A stretch of 64,000 bases of DNA from Streptomyces hygroscopicus (lineage in GTDB: Bacteria; Actinomycetota; Actinomycetes; Streptomycetales; Streptomycetaceae): positions 2,728,001-2,792,000 of the forward strand of contig CP018627.1 in assembly GCA_002021875.1 (NCBI GenBank). Reading direction: 5' to 3'. The notes beneath the pieces are model-generated. The model did no database searches. It saw only the letters and a list, made by a program, of their open reading frames with translations, and was not told the DNA's origin. Shown here one piece after another: positions 34,111 to 45,330 of this stretch. Every line of letters starts with the position of its first letter. Within the stretch, counting starts at the first letter, position 1. Position numbers and translations under genes: made by a program.

Positions 34111-35400
34111 TCACGCGGAGCGGTACGCGGTCTCGAGCGCGGCGCGGACCTTCGCGGCGCTGGTGCCGCGGGTGAAGGACGTGCTGGTCGCGGTGATCAG
34201 CGGCTGGGCGGCGGCGGGCGGGACGTACACATCGGGCAGCAGCGCCTGGCTGACCGTGGAGCCGAGCCGCTGGGCCGCGGCGACCAGCGGGAAGTCCGTG
34301 CTGAGGGTGTCGGAGCGCAGCGCCATGTCACGGCCGCTCTCCTTGATGAACCGGGAGACGGTGTCCGGCCGGTACATGAAGCGCAGGAACTTCTCGACGG
34401 CGTCGATCTTCTTGGTGCCGTTCGGGCTGATCCAGAACCCGATCAGGGTGTAGGTCCGCAGGATGGTGGGCTTGTCGTGGACGGCGCCGCCGGTCAGGGG
34501 CCAGCCGCCGACCTCGGTGTGCCGGGCCACCTTCTCGGGCACCTTGGCCAGCGCCGAGGACATCGCCGACTCGATGGCCGCGGCCTGGGTGTTGAACTGC
34601 GTGGTCATCGTGTCCGAGGTGAGGCCCTGGGCCTTGTCGGCGAAGACGCCCGCGTCGCGCAGCGTCACGAAGTAGTCGATGCCCTCCCGGGCGCCCCTGC
34701 TGCCGAAGTCCCCGGTGGTGTAGGCGTGCCGGGCCTCGTCCTCGGTGAGGAAGGTCTGGATGATCTGGGCGAGCAGCTTCTGCCCGGTCCAGTCGTTGCC
34801 GCCGACGGTCACGGGCGCGATCCCCTTGGCGCGCAGCTTGCGGGCCGCGGCGATCAGCTCATCGCCCGTGGTGGGTATCGCGTCGACGCCCGCCCGGTCC
34901 AGCAGGGCCCTGTTGTAGGCGATCGGCCAGTTGGTGGCGAAGTAGGGGAAGGCCCGCACCCGGCCCTTGGCGTCGGTCCACTCGGCCAGCGCCTGCGGGA
35001 GCACGCGCGTCCGGAGCCCCCAGTCGTCCAGATAGCGCTTGACGTCGACCGTGGCGCCGACGTCGGTCCATGCCAGCGTCTTGTCGTAGAGGTTGACCAT
35101 GACGACGTCCGGCTCCTTGCGGGCCAGCCGCGAGGTCTCGTAGACCTGCGCGAGGTCGTCGCCGTTGATGAGGTTCTTGACCTTGAGTCCCGGATTTTCC
35201 TTGCGGAACCGGTCCAGGGCCGCGAGGTAGGTCGGCGATCCCGGGGCGGTGGTGCCCAGCTGGCTGTGCACGACGAGCGTATCGGGATCGGAGTCCGCTC
35301 CGGTCAGCGCGGAGCAGCCGGACAGGCCGGGCAGGACGGTCGCGGCGGCCAGGCCGGAACCGGTGGCGAGGAAGCCGCGCCGAGTCAGCGGTGAGTGCAC
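34111..35400 (-). CDS. Extracellular sugar-binding lipoprotein of the ABC importer
   Basis: A 429-aa solute-binding protein (SBP family 1). Its N-terminus carries a twin-arginine motif TRRGFLATG and lipobox LSGC (Cys29), so Tat export and lipid anchoring are both predicted. The body shows the SBP1 pattern (PGLKVKNLINGDDLAQVYETS, PYFATNWPIAYNRALLDRAG). GTG 35400 is preferred to an in-frame TTG at 35415 because GGAGACC lies in front of it. It is the first gene of the import and hydrolase operon, with an operator candidate 24 bp upstream. The sugar is unknown but is probably a beta-linked oligosaccharide. Confidence 0.92.
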   Translation of the reverse strand: MHSPLTRRGFLATGSGLAAATVLPGLSGCSALTGADSDPDTLVVHSQLGTTAPGSPTYLAALDRFRKENPGLKVKNLINGDDLAQVYETSRLARKEPDVVMVNLYDKTLAWTDVGATVDVKRYLDDWGLRTRVLPQALAEWTDAKGRVRAFPYFATNWPIAYNRALLDRAGVDAIPTTGDELIAAARKLRAKGIAPVTVGGNDWTGQKLLAQIIQTFLTEDEARHAYTTGDFGSRGAREGIDYFVTLRDAGVFADKAQGLTSDTMTTQFNTQAAAIESAMSSALAKVPEKVARHTEVGGWPLTGGAVHDKPTILRTYTLIGFWISPNGTKKIDAVEKFLRFMYRPDTVSRFIKESGRDMALRSDTLSTDFPLVAAAQRLGSTVSQALLPDVYVPPAAAQPLITATSTSFTRGTSAAKVRAALETAYRSA

Positions 35401-35423
35401 TGCGGGGGTCTCCAACCAGGCGG

Positions 35424-35438
35424 TTAACAGGTGGTTAA
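35424..35438. promoter_or_regulatory. LacI-type operator candidate before the sugar importer operon
   Basis: TTAAC-AGGTG-GTTAA forms perfect 5-bp arms in an A/T-rich patch 24 bp before the binding-protein start. Additional GGTTAA steps overlap it. The in-operon LacI at 31235-32278 is the probable ligand-responsive repressor. Confidence 0.5.
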
Positions 35439-35548
35439 TCGTTCTACCTCGAGGGTGAGAGGAATGTAGGAGCCACTTCGCCTCTGGTCAAGCCCTTGCC
35501 GGGGCCGAAAAACACCTCACCGGGGACGGCGGGTACGGAGAAACGGAA

Positions 35549-35580
35549 CGGCGCCCACCGGGAGGTCCCGATGGGCGCCG
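35549..35580. terminator. Strong hairpin terminator after the carboxylesterase gene
   Basis: CGGCGCCCA (35549-35557) and TGGGCGCCG (35572-35580) are perfect arms, with further CCGGGA/TCCCG pairing in the loop. It follows the carboxylesterase stop (35628, minus strand) and insulates it from the sugar operon promoter. Confidence 0.75.
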
Positions 35581-35627
35581 AAGCCGAGCTCGCAGTGATG
35601 GCGGCGGTACGACCGTCCGCGCGGGCG

Positions 35628-37121
35628 CTATTCCCAGGCCCGCCGTATCCGGGCGCCGGGGTCCGCCACCTGCGTCCATGCCTCGGCGATGCGCATGGTC
35701 GTCCGGCGCACGCTCTCGTACGGCGGCCAGCCGGGGTCGCCCGTCCTCGCGAACCGGATCCAGGTGGCGTGGAGGCGGGACGCGAGACCGGCGGGCGGCT
35801 CGGCCGGGCCGAGGATCGCCTCGGGGCCGTGGAGCCGTGGCAGATCGGTGCGGTCGAACACGAACGGCAGCTCCATGACGTGCGTGGCGCCGAGCCGCCC
35901 GTCCAGGGCCCGCGACCGCCAGGCGAACTCATAGACGTGCGTCCGCGCCGAGGGATGCTGGGCGTGGGCGGCCGCGAGCCGCCGCGTGCCCGCGCCGAAC
36001 AGGGCGTCCGTCATGATGGCGGACCGCAGTTCCCCGGCGGAGGCCCCGGGCCGCTCGCGGCGGTAGACCTCCACCAGCTTCTGCGGGGCGGGGTGGGAGC
36101 GTGCCGCCACGGCGTGGACGTCCTCCTCGGTCGAGGACGCCAGGTGGCCGAGCGGGGCCAGATAGAGGTTGCCCTCCTCGGTGTTCGTGCCGAGCAGCAG
36201 GTCGATGCCCGCGCCGCGACCGGCGGTCACGGCCTCGGCCGGCTGCTGGTCCAGGACGAGGCTGAACGGGCTCAGGCCGATCAACGGATCGAAGTGCCCG
36301 TCGACCGTGAGATCGATGCCCGCGAGCTGGGGCATGGCCTCGACGAAGCGCTCATCGGGGACCGACGCCAGCGCCGCCGCGGTCGGGGCGGTCCCCAGGA
36401 TGCGGGCGAGGGCCTGGGTGACCCGGTCGGCCTGGGCGGGGGCGAACGCTCCCAGGCCGTTGCCGCTCTGGATGATCGCCCGCTGGAAGAGACCTTCGGC
36501 CCGCGGGTCGGCCACCACCGCGCCCACGATCGTGGCGCCCGCCGACTGCCCGAAGAGTGTCACCCGGGACCGGTCGCCGCCGAAGGCCGCGATGTTCTCC
36601 TCGACCCAGCGCAAGGCCGCGATCACATCCAGCAGACCCCGGTTGTCGGGGGCGTCGGGGAGGTGCAGGAAACCGGGCACGCCGAGCCGGTAGTTGAGGG
36701 TGACCAGGACGACGCCGTCACGGGCGAAGCCGGTGCCGTCGTAGAGCTCCGACCGGGTCGACCCGGCCACGAATCCGCCGCCGTGCACGAACACCATCAC
36801 CGGCAGGTCGTCGCGTGTGGTGTCGGGCGTCCAGACATTCACCGCGAGGTAGTCCTCGCCCGGGACCCAGCCCTGCCCGAAGTACGGGGACATGTCGAGG
36901 TCGCCGAACGCGTCGCGCTTGGGCTGCGGTGCCGTGGGACCCGCGGCGGTGGCATCCCGGACACCGTCCCATCGCGGGTGGGGCGTCGGCGGGGCGAACC
37001 GGGTGGCGCCCAGTGGCGGGGCGGCATAGGGGATGTGCCGGAAGACGGTGGCGTGCTCCTCCTGGCGGCCGCGGACGGCGCCTTGGGAGGTGGCCACGAT
37101 GGGGGCGAAGGTGTTCGTCAT
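35628..37121 (-). CDS. Type-B carboxylesterase
   Basis: A 497-aa cytoplasmic carboxylesterase/lipase (no signal). The oxyanion loop is HGGGF (113-117) and the nucleophile is Ser193 in GQSAGATIVG. The acid is probably the Glu in NTEEGN and the His is in GATHVMELPFVF. The family cleaves carboxylic esters. It lies 67 nt after the MBL-fold hydrolase gene on the same strand, so both may degrade one ester or lactone compound. The ATG at 37121 has no close ribosome site, but no better start is seen; homology begins at once. Confidence 0.93.
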   Translation of the reverse strand: MTNTFAPIVATSQGAVRGRQEEHATVFRHIPYAAPPLGATRFAPPTPHPRWDGVRDATAAGPTAPQPKRDAFGDLDMSPYFGQGWVPGEDYLAVNVWTPDTTRDDLPVMVFVHGGGFVAGSTRSELYDGTGFARDGVVLVTLNYRLGVPGFLHLPDAPDNRGLLDVIAALRWVEENIAAFGGDRSRVTLFGQSAGATIVGAVVADPRAEGLFQRAIIQSGNGLGAFAPAQADRVTQALARILGTAPTAAALASVPDERFVEAMPQLAGIDLTVDGHFDPLIGLSPFSLVLDQQPAEAVTAGRGAGIDLLLGTNTEEGNLYLAPLGHLASSTEEDVHAVAARSHPAPQKLVEVYRRERPGASAGELRSAIMTDALFGAGTRRLAAAHAQHPSARTHVYEFAWRSRALDGRLGATHVMELPFVFDRTDLPRLHGPEAILGPAEPPAGLASRLHATWIRFARTGDPGWPPYESVRRTTMRIAEAWTQVADPGARIRRAWE

Positions 37122-37188
37122 GTGCGGGGTGTGTCTCTTCCTCGGTTCCTCGGTATCGCTCCGGTCCGGATCACAGGCGGGTCCGGGG

Positions 37189-38091
37189 TCACAGGCGCGC
37201 GAAGGCCGCCCATTCCTTGATGGCGAACCCGCCGCCGTCGCGCCGCACCTCCGCGGCGCCATGACCGCCCAGGTGGGCGGGGAAGACCAGGGTGTTCTCC
37301 TCGGCCGCCCGGCCCAGGATCCGGCGGCGGGTGGCGCGGGATTCGGCCGGGTTCTCGCAGAAGCAGCTATTGGTGTCGGGATCCGCGATCTGCACCGGGT
37401 TGTGCAGCATGTCCCCCACGAAGAGCGCGCGATCGCCTCGGGAATCGAGAGCGAGCACGGACGATCCCGGTGTGTGTCCGGGGGCGAGTTCCAGTCGCAG
37501 ATTGGCGTCGATGTCGAGGCTGCCGTCCCACAGCACCGCCTTGCCCGCTTCCTGGATGGGGACGACGGAATCCTCGAAGACATTCTGATTGCCCCTGCCG
37601 AACACTGTCTTGTGCTCATTCTCCGGATTCCAGAACTCGAAGTCGCGCTCCGGCATGAGATAGGTGGCATTCGGGAAGGTCGGCACCCACTGCCGACCGT
37701 CGAGCCGGGTGTTCCAGCCCACGTGGTCGACGTGCAGATGCGTGTTGATCACGACGTCGACGTCTTCCGGCCGCACTCCGGCCCTGGCGAGATTCCCCAG
37801 GAAGTCGGTGTTCAGATAGCCCCACACCTGGGCGTAGGGCCGGTGCTTGTGGTTGCCCACACCGGTATCGACGAGAATGGTCTTGCCCTCGCTGCGCAGG
37901 ACCCAGGTCTGAATCGCGGATCGCACATTGTCGGCGGCGGGATCGTAGAAGTCAGGGACCAGCCAGGACGCGTTGTCCTCCCAGACCTTCTCCGGGCTTT
38001 CCGGGAAGAATGCCCGGGGCGACAGGTCGACCGGGCCGTAGTATTCCTCGACGCGTGTGATGGTGACATCGCCCAGCGTTATCTGCTGCAT
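37189..38091 (-). CDS. MBL-fold metallo-hydrolase
   Basis: A 300-aa metallo-beta-lactamase-fold enzyme with NTHLHVDHVGWN (His118, His120, Asp122, His123) binding two metals, and the later ligands in ELAPGHTPGSSV, FVGDMLHN and FPAHLGGHG. It resembles lactonase/PqsE-type hydrolases of the AHL-lactonase superfamily, but lactonase activity is only a possibility. The ATG at 38091 starts a probable two-gene unit with the carboxylesterase. It is divergent from the xylanase across 371 bp. Confidence 0.92.
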   Translation of the reverse strand: MQQITLGDVTITRVEEYYGPVDLSPRAFFPESPEKVWEDNASWLVPDFYDPAADNVRSAIQTWVLRSEGKTILVDTGVGNHKHRPYAQVWGYLNTDFLGNLARAGVRPEDVDVVINTHLHVDHVGWNTRLDGRQWVPTFPNATYLMPERDFEFWNPENEHKTVFGRGNQNVFEDSVVPIQEAGKAVLWDGSLDIDANLRLELAPGHTPGSSVLALDSRGDRALFVGDMLHNPVQIADPDTNSCFCENPAESRATRRRILGRAAEENTLVFPAHLGGHGAAEVRRDGGGFAIKEWAAFARL

Positions 38092-39836
<1,745 letters not shown>

Positions 39837-39864
39837 CCGACGGCAGCAGCATCCTGATGCACGA

Positions 39865-39915
39865 CGGCGCCCCCATGTTCGCCACCGTGGCCAACGGTGT
39901 GCGACGGGGGCGCCG
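39865..39915. terminator. Bidirectional hairpin between xylanase and LLM genes
   Basis: CGGCGCCCCC (39865-39874) pairs perfectly with GGGGGCGCCG (39906-39915), and CACCGT/ACGGTG pairs inside. It lies between two convergent stops (39836 and 40006) and can end both transcripts. Confidence 0.8.
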
Positions 39916-40005
39916 GCCACAGGCGCTGCGGGCCGCTCATCTTCGCGGGGGTCACGGCCAGGGCGGCCGTGCGCGGGCCACGCCGGACCAGCTCCTCCAG
40001 TACGC

Positions 40006-41031
40006 TCACCGGCCGACTTCCGGCCGCAGGGCGGGCAGCACCTCGGAGCCGACGCTTTCGATCAGCTCGGTGGGCGGGTCGTAGGAACCGACGTGCTGGA
40101 GGAACACATCGGTCACCCCGTCGGCGTGCAGCGCGGTGAGCCGTTCGGCGATCTCCTGGGCGGTTCCGAACAGGCAGAACTCCTGGGCGAACCGGAGCAC
40201 CGCCGCATCGCTCACCCAGGCCGAGCAGATCTCGACGGCCGCGTCCCAGTCCTCGGCGTGGACGAGGTCCGGATAGACCCCCTCCACCCGTGCGGGTACG
40301 TCCAGTTCGATCCCGGCCAGGGCGAGGAAGGGCGCTCCGCCGTTCTGGGCGATCGAGGCGCAGATCGGCTTGAGCAGCCGGGCTTCGGCCTCGATGTCGT
40401 CGGTCACCGCACAGAACGCCGAGACCGTCAGCGGGATGGCCGCCGCGGTGCGGCCCGCGGCCTCGGCGCCCTCCCGCACCCGGGCGGTGGCACTGGCGAG
40501 GGTGTTCCGCGAGACACCGCTGAGCAGGATGACACCGTCGGCGATCTCCCCGGCGAGCCGCAGATTGCGGGGGCCGCTGGCGGCCATGTGGATCGGCACG
40601 TTCGGATCCGGGTCCCGCAGCCGGGACCGTACGCCGTTGAAGTCCCACTCCTCCCCCGCGAACAGCGCCCGCAGCGTGGCGAGCCCGTCGCGCAGCTCCG
40701 CCCCGGTGCTCTGGCGCATGCCGATGGGGCCGACCGAGCTGTTGCCCACGCCGAGGCCGAGTGTGAACCGGCCGGGGGCCAGCTCGGCGACGCTGCGGGC
40801 GGCCGAGGCGACGACGGCCGGGTGCCGGGTGGCCAGGTTGGTGACCGCGCTGCCCAGGCCGATCCGCTCGGTGCCCAGCGCGGCGGCGGTCAGGACCGTG
40901 AACACGTCCCGCCACAGTAGCTGGGAGTCGGGGAACCACACCTGGTCGAAGCCCAGTTCCTCGGCCCGCCGGGCGGTCCTGGCCAGCCGGTCCACTCGGT
41001 CGCACGGCGGTATACGGACTCCGATGCGCAT
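40006..41031 (-). CDS. LLM-class F420-dependent oxidoreductase
   Basis: A 341-aa bacterial luciferase-like TIM-barrel flavin/F420 enzyme, starting MRIGVRIPPCDRV with the family patterns RRAEELGFDQVWFPDS, LGSAVTNLATRHPAV and APGRFTLGLGVG. In actinobacteria these usually use reduced F420 to oxidise or reduce small molecules; the substrate is unknown. ATG 41031 follows GGAGGAGAG. The upstream GTACGGTATGACGTAC operator is nearly the same as one in front of the TetR gene at 41627-42298, so the two probably form a regulon. Confidence 0.92.
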   Translation of the reverse strand: MRIGVRIPPCDRVDRLARTARRAEELGFDQVWFPDSQLLWRDVFTVLTAAALGTERIGLGSAVTNLATRHPAVVASAARSVAELAPGRFTLGLGVGNSSVGPIGMRQSTGAELRDGLATLRALFAGEEWDFNGVRSRLRDPDPNVPIHMAASGPRNLRLAGEIADGVILLSGVSRNTLASATARVREGAEAAGRTAAAIPLTVSAFCAVTDDIEAEARLLKPICASIAQNGGAPFLALAGIELDVPARVEGVYPDLVHAEDWDAAVEICSAWVSDAAVLRFAQEFCLFGTAQEIAERLTALHADGVTDVFLQHVGSYDPPTELIESVGSEVLPALRPEVGR

Positions 41032-41061
41032 CTTGCTCTCCTCCGGTGCGTGCACGCTTTA

Positions 41062-41084
41062 GTACTATGTACGGTATGACGTAC
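41062..41084. promoter_or_regulatory. Operator site A upstream of the LLM gene
   Basis: GTACTATGTAC (41062-41072) overlaps GTACGGTATGACGTAC (41069-41084), whose ends GTACG/CGTAC are inverted. It lies 31 bp before the LLM start. The 16-bp part matches site B (42353-42368, opposite strand) at 14 of 16 positions, and the 11-bp part recurs at 41504. Confidence 0.6.
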
Positions 41085-41091
41085 GAGAGTC

Positions 41092-41301
41092 AAAGGCCAC
41101 GCCCGCGCTCAGGATGCCGCCGGCCATCAGCACGACGCGTCCGCCGCACTCGCGGAACACCTCGACCACGGGCAGCCCGTTCACCGTGTTCCGCGCCTTG
41201 ACCGCCTCGAATTCGGGGCTCTCCGCCAGGCTGAGCCGCACGAAGAGGCCCACCCCGACGGGCACCGCGCTCAGCAGGAACGGAATCCGCCAGCCCCATG
41301 A
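41092..41301 (-). pseudogene. Remnant of an MHS-family MFS transporter
   Basis: The frame reads SWGWRIPFLLSAVPVGVGLF, then VRLSLAESPEFEAVKARN and VVEVFRECGGRVVLMAGGIL. This matches the middle of metabolite:H+ symporters (loop after helix 6, then helix 7). The normal protein is about 430 aa; here unrelated residues precede it and it ends at a stop inside the LLM operator. Clearly a fragment, lying between two copies of GTACTATGTAC. Confidence 0.7.
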
Positions 41302-41503
41302 GCGCAGTTGGCAGCGCTCGTGTGCCCTGGTCCCGGCCGGGGCCACGAACATGGGTTGCCGTCATGAGGGTCCTTTGTCCGTAGGGACGGGCGAGGCGTG
41401 GGAAGAGGTGGTGGCGGCGCGCCCCTGACAGCTGCAGCGGGCCTTGGGAAACCGCAGGACGCCTGGGGCCGAATCGAAGTCGGCTCAGCGATCGCAAGTG
41501 GTC

Positions 41504-41526
41504 GTACTATGTACCGTTCGGTGTAT
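41504..41526. promoter_or_regulatory. Operator-like site C near the transporter remnant
   Basis: GTACTATGTAC (41504-41514) is identical to part of site A and continues into ACCG-TT-CGGT, a short palindrome. It lies upstream of the transporter remnant on the minus strand, so it was probably its promoter/operator before decay. Confidence 0.45.
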
Positions 41527-41626
41527 GCCGTCAAGGGATCCCGACAGCACCCATAGTGGATACGGAGAGAAGACAGCTCAGCCCCGGGCCGAAGGACCCG
41601 GGGCCGGTGAAACCAGGCAGCGCGTC

Positions 41627-42298
41627 TCAGCCGCCGGTCTGCCGCAGGACGCCCGCGATGAGGCAGTCGAGCCCGAAGAGGAACTGTTCGTCGCTGGGCA
41701 GAGTGGTCATGTCCTCGGCGAGCTCCACCATGTTGGGGAAGTCCTCACGTGGCAGGGCTGCGTAGAAGTGCCTGCGGCGGCGCCGCAGCTCCTCGGCCTC
41801 GGGATGGTCCGCCTTCCCCCACGGGCGGGGGGCCTGGTAGCTGGCGAATCCCAGGCTGTACTGCACGATCAGGCCGTAGACCCGCACCGCCTCCCGGTCC
41901 GCGAACCCTGCCTCGCGCAGCCTCCCGATGACCGCTTCGAACGCGCCCCGCATGGACTGCGGACCGGTGCTCACCCGCGTGGAGAAGAGCCGCACGATGC
42001 TGGGGTGCTCCCGCATCATGTCGAGGAAGGCCAGCGCCAGGGCCCGTACGACCGCCTCGGGCGAGGTCTCCTCGGCGGTGGGCAGCCGGAAGTTCCCCAT
42101 GACGTGGTCGGCGATGCCGTCGAGGATCTCCTCCTTGCTGCGGAAGTAGCTGTAGAGCGTCATCGCGCCCACGCCGAGGTCCGAGGCGAGCCGCCGGATG
42201 GTCAGCACCTCGATGTCTTCCTCGTCGCAGATCCGGGTGGCGACCTCGATGATCCGCTCAGCAGTGAGCGCCCTCGCACGCGACCGCGGACCCGCCAC
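41627..42298 (-). CDS. TetR-family regulator with TetR_C-type ligand domain
   Basis: A 223-aa TetR regulator. The helix-turn-helix is about 31-54 (LTIRRLASDLGVGAMTLYSYFRSKEEIL), and the C-terminal ligand domain resembles the TetR(D)-like group (HPSIVRLFSTRVSTGPQSMR). GTG 42298 is chosen because AGGAGAG lies 6 nt upstream; a longer ATG at 42361 would overlap the operator. It is the obvious binder of the GTACGGTATGNNGTAC sites before itself and the LLM gene, so autoregulation is expected. The inducer is unknown. Confidence 0.93.
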   Translation of the reverse strand: MAGPRSRARALTAERIIEVATRICDEEDIEVLTIRRLASDLGVGAMTLYSYFRSKEEILDGIADHVMGNFRLPTAEETSPEAVVRALALAFLDMMREHPSIVRLFSTRVSTGPQSMRGAFEAVIGRLREAGFADREAVRVYGLIVQYSLGFASYQAPRPWGKADHPEAEELRRRRRHFYAALPREDFPNMVELAEDMTTLPSDEQFLFGLDCLIAGVLRQTGG

Positions 42299-42352
42299 CT
42301 GGGCTCTCCTCTTCTCACACCACCGGAATCCGGCGACGCGCCCGGCGCCGTC

Positions 42353-42368
42353 GTACCGCATACCGTAC
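42353..42368. promoter_or_regulatory. Operator site B upstream of the TetR gene
   Basis: GTACCGCATACCGTAC, whose reverse complement is GTACGGTATGCGGTAC, lies 55 bp before the TetR start. It differs from site A at two of 16 positions. The agreement at two promoters supports a real operator. Confidence 0.6.
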
Positions 42369-42473
42369 AGCCGCCCTCGGGCATTTTCCCCCTCGGGCGA
42401 ACCGCCGGTCCGGCGGGCTGTGAGACGTCGACAAGACGCGGACGAGAAGAGGTGGCCGGAGCCGATCGGGCGG

Positions 42474-43538
42474 TCAGGAGGCGGTGTTCGCGCGGGCGGC
42501 GAGGTCCAGGGCGATGTCCGTGATCATGTCCTCCTGGCCGCCGACCATCTTGCGGCGGCCGACCTCGACCAGGATCGCGCGGGTGTCCAGACCGTGGCGG
42601 ACCGCGGCGGCCTCCGCATGGCGCAGGAAGCTGGAGTACACGCCCGCGTAGCCGAGGGTGAGGGTCTCGCGGTCGACCCGGACCTCGCGGTCCTGCAAGG
42701 GCCGGACGACATCGTCGGCGGCGTCCATGAGGGGGAACAGACCGCAGCCGTGCTTCCAGCCCATCAGGTCGGCGACGGCGATGAACGCCTCCAGCGGGCA
42801 GTTGCCCGCCCCCGCGCCCTGGCCCGCGAGGGAGGCGTCCACGCGCGTGACGCCGTTCTCGACGGCGACCACGGTGTTGGCCACCCCGAGGGCGAGGTTG
42901 TGGTGGGCGTGGATGCCGAGTTCGGTGTCCGGGTCGAGCACCTCGCGGTAGGCGCGGAAGCGGTCGCGGACACCGTCCATGGTCAGTCGGCCACCGGAGT
43001 CGGTGACGTACACGCAATGGGCGCCGTAGGACTCCATCAGCTTGGCCTGGCGGGCGAGTTCGGCCGGTTCGGCCATATGGGACATCATCAGGAACCCGGC
43101 GACGTCCATGCCCATCTCGCGGGCGGCGGAGATGTGCTGGGCGGAGATGTCGGCCTCGGTGCAGTGGGTGGCGACGCGCACGGAGCGGATGCCGAGGGCG
43201 TGGGCCCGCCTCAGGTCGTGCAGGGTGCCGATGCCCGGCAGCAGCAGTGTGGTGGGAATCGCCTTGCCGGAGGCCCCGACGACGGCCTCGATCCAGTCCC
43301 AGTCGGTGTGGGCGCCGATGCCGTAGGTGACGCTGGAGCCGGACAGGCCATCCCCGTGGGCGATCTCGATGGCGGCCACCCCGGCGGCGTCCAGGGCGGC
43401 GGCGATGGTGCTCGCCTGCTCGACGGTGTAGCGGTGGCGGACGGCGTGCATGCCGTCCCGCAGGGTCACGTCCTGGATGTACAGGGCGGGCGGGGCCGAC
43501 GGGGTGGGGGCGGTTGCGCCGGCGTCGGTCGTGGTCAT
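42474..43538 (-). CDS. dmpG: 4-hydroxy-2-oxovalerate aldolase
   Basis: A 354-aa HMGL-like aldolase: [15 protein letters not shown] at residues 23-37, the metal ligands in the [14 protein letters not shown] motif, and the C-terminal communication domain typical of DmpG/BphI. It splits 4-hydroxy-2-oxovalerate (or homologue) to pyruvate and an aldehyde that is channelled to the acylating dehydrogenase encoded just upstream. ATG 43538 overlaps that gene's stop (ATGA), matching the physical complex known for the family. It is the last gene of the lower meta-cleavage operon. Confidence 0.96.
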   Translation of the reverse strand: MTTTDAGATAPTPSAPPALYIQDVTLRDGMHAVRHRYTVEQASTIAAALDAAGVAAIEIAHGDGLSGSSVTYGIGAHTDWDWIEAVVGASGKAIPTTLLLPGIGTLHDLRRAHALGIRSVRVATHCTEADISAQHISAAREMGMDVAGFLMMSHMAEPAELARQAKLMESYGAHCVYVTDSGGRLTMDGVRDRFRAYREVLDPDTELGIHAHHNLALGVANTVVAVENGVTRVDASLAGQGAGAGNCPLEAFIAVADLMGWKHGCGLFPLMDAADDVVRPLQDREVRVDRETLTLGYAGVYSSFLRHAEAAAVRHGLDTRAILVEVGRRKMVGGQEDMITDIALDLAARANTAS

Positions 43539-44500
43539 CGTGCGGCCTCCTCGCCGGAGCGGTGTGCGGCCAGGCGCTCCGCGGTGCGCAGCGCGGCCGA
43601 GGTCATGATGTCGAGGTTTCCGGCGTAGGCCGGGAGGTAGTGGGCGGCGCCCTCGACCTCGAGGAAGACCGAGACCTTCACCGCGTCGGTGTGCGCGGCC
43701 CCGGCGGGCAGCAGGGAGCGCAGCGGGTCGTCGGCGCCCACCTGGTCGAACTGCACCTTCTGCTTGAGGCGGTATCCGGGCACATACGCCTGGACCCGGC
43801 CGACCATCTCCTCTACGGAGGCGGTGACCTCCTCGGTGTCGCAGCCGGAGACCAGGCAGTGCACGGTGTCGCGCATGATCAGCGGCGGCTCGGCCGGGTT
43901 GAGGATGATGATGGCCTTGCCGCGGGCGGCGCCGCCGACGCGCTCGATGGCCGAGGCGGTGGTCTCGGTGAACTCGTCGATGTTCGCCCGGGTGCCGGGG
44001 CCCGCGGAGCGGGAGGAGATGGACGCGACGATCTCCCCGTAGTGGACGGGGGTGACCGCGCCCACCGCGGCGACGATCGGGATCGTGGCCTGGCCGCCGC
44101 AGGTGACCATGTTGACGTTCGGCGCGCCGAGGTGGGCGTCGCCGTTGACCGGGGGCACCACATAGGGGCCGATGGCCGCCGGGGTGAGGTCGACGAGGGT
44201 ACGGCCGAGGGGGCGCAGCACCTCTTCGTGGCGCTTGTGGGCACCGGCGGAGGTCGCGTCGAAGACGATCTCCACGTCCGCGAACTCGTCCAGCTTCACC
44301 AGCCCGTCCACGCCCTCGTGGGTGGTGGCCACCTTCAGCCGGCGGGCGCGGGCCAGCCCGTCGGAGTCGGGGTCGATGCCGGCCATCGCGGCGATCTCCA
44401 GGGTGTCGGAGAGCCGCAGCACCTTGATCAGGAGGTCGGTGCCGATGTTGCCGGATCCGATGATCGCCACCTTGGTGCGGGTGTTCGTCTCGCTGCTCAC
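43535..44500 (-). CDS. dmpF: Acetaldehyde dehydrogenase (acylating)
   Basis: A 321-aa CoA-acylating aldehyde dehydrogenase: NAD site GSGNIGTD at 15-22, active Cys134 in NMVTCGGQA, and the family end [22 protein letters not shown]. It turns acetaldehyde or propanal from the aldolase into acyl-CoA. GTG 44500 overlaps the hydratase stop (GTGA) and its own stop overlaps the aldolase start, giving a tight E-F-G operon. The length is normal. Confidence 0.96.
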   Translation of the reverse strand: MSSETNTRTKVAIIGSGNIGTDLLIKVLRLSDTLEIAAMAGIDPDSDGLARARRLKVATTHEGVDGLVKLDEFADVEIVFDATSAGAHKRHEEVLRPLGRTLVDLTPAAIGPYVVPPVNGDAHLGAPNVNMVTCGGQATIPIVAAVGAVTPVHYGEIVASISSRSAGPGTRANIDEFTETTASAIERVGGAARGKAIIILNPAEPPLIMRDTVHCLVSGCDTEEVTASVEEMVGRVQAYVPGYRLKQKVQFDQVGADDPLRSLLPAGAAHTDAVKVSVFLEVEGAAHYLPAYAGNLDIMTSAALRTAERLAAHRSGEEAAR

Positions 44501-45330
44501 CGGTTGTCTCCTTCCGCGGCGAACCCGACTCCTACCGCGCCCAGGTTCGAGATACGGGCTTGGAACACATCGCCCGGGGCGGCCGGGACCATCGGTCCCA
44601 GGGCCCCGGTCAGGACGAGGTCGCCCGCGCGCAGCGGGTCGCCCCGCTCGGCGAGGGCCGAGGCCAGCCAGACGGCCGCGTTGAGGGGGCCGCCGAGGCA
44701 GTCGGCGCCGGTTCCTTCGGAGACCAGCTCGCCGTTGCGCGTCATGGTCATCTGCACGGAGCGCAGGTTGACCCCGGTCAGCGGGACGGGGAAGGCGCCG
44801 AGGACGTACATCCCGCAGGAGGCGTTGTCGGCGACGGTGTCGACGATGGAGATGTCCCAGTCCCGCACCCGGCTGTCGACGATCTCCAGCGCGGGCAGCG
44901 CGAAGTCGGTGGCGCGCAGCAGGTCGACGACGGTGCACTGGGCGTGCGGCAGGTCGCTGCCGAGCACAAGCGCCACCTCGGCCTCCACCTTGGGCTGGAG
45001 CAGCCGCCCGGCGGGCACCTCGCCGCCCTCCGGCACGGCCATGTCCGCGAACAGCGCGCCGAAGTCCGGCTGGTCCACGCCGAGTTGGCGCTGCACGGCG
45101 AGCGACGTCAAACCGATCTTCCGGCCGACGACGCGGCGGCCGGCGGCCTGCTCGCGCTGCAGGTTCAGCCGCTGCACCGCGTAGGCGGCCTCGATGTCAC
45201 CGTCGCCCAAGAGCGTGCGCACCGGTGGGCAAGCGGTCCCGCCGCGGGCGGCCTCCGCCAGTGCGTCGGCGGCCTTGACCACGGCCCCGGGGAAGGCGTC
45301 CGTCGGGACGCGGTCGGGCACATTCGGCAC
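44497..45330 (-). CDS. 2-keto-4-pentenoate (2-hydroxypenta-2,4-dienoate) hydratase
   Basis: A 277-aa hydratase of the MhpD/DmpE family in the FAA-hydrolase superfamily. Metal-site carboxylates are in [15 protein letters not shown], and conserved stretches are [22 protein letters not shown] and [11 protein letters not shown]. It hydrates the dienol from ring cleavage to 4-hydroxy-2-oxovalerate. GTG 45330 has AGGAGGT close upstream. It heads the three-gene lower meta-cleavage operon. No ring-cleaving dioxygenase is in the window, so the upper pathway lies elsewhere. Confidence 0.95.
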   Translation of the reverse strand: MPNVPDRVPTDAFPGAVVKAADALAEAARGGTACPPVRTLLGDGDIEAAYAVQRLNLQREQAAGRRVVGRKIGLTSLAVQRQLGVDQPDFGALFADMAVPEGGEVPAGRLLQPKVEAEVALVLGSDLPHAQCTVVDLLRATDFALPALEIVDSRVRDWDISIVDTVADNASCGMYVLGAFPVPLTGVNLRSVQMTMTRNGELVSEGTGADCLGGPLNAAVWLASALAERGDPLRAGDLVLTGALGPMVPAAPGDVFQARISNLGAVGVGFAAEGDNR

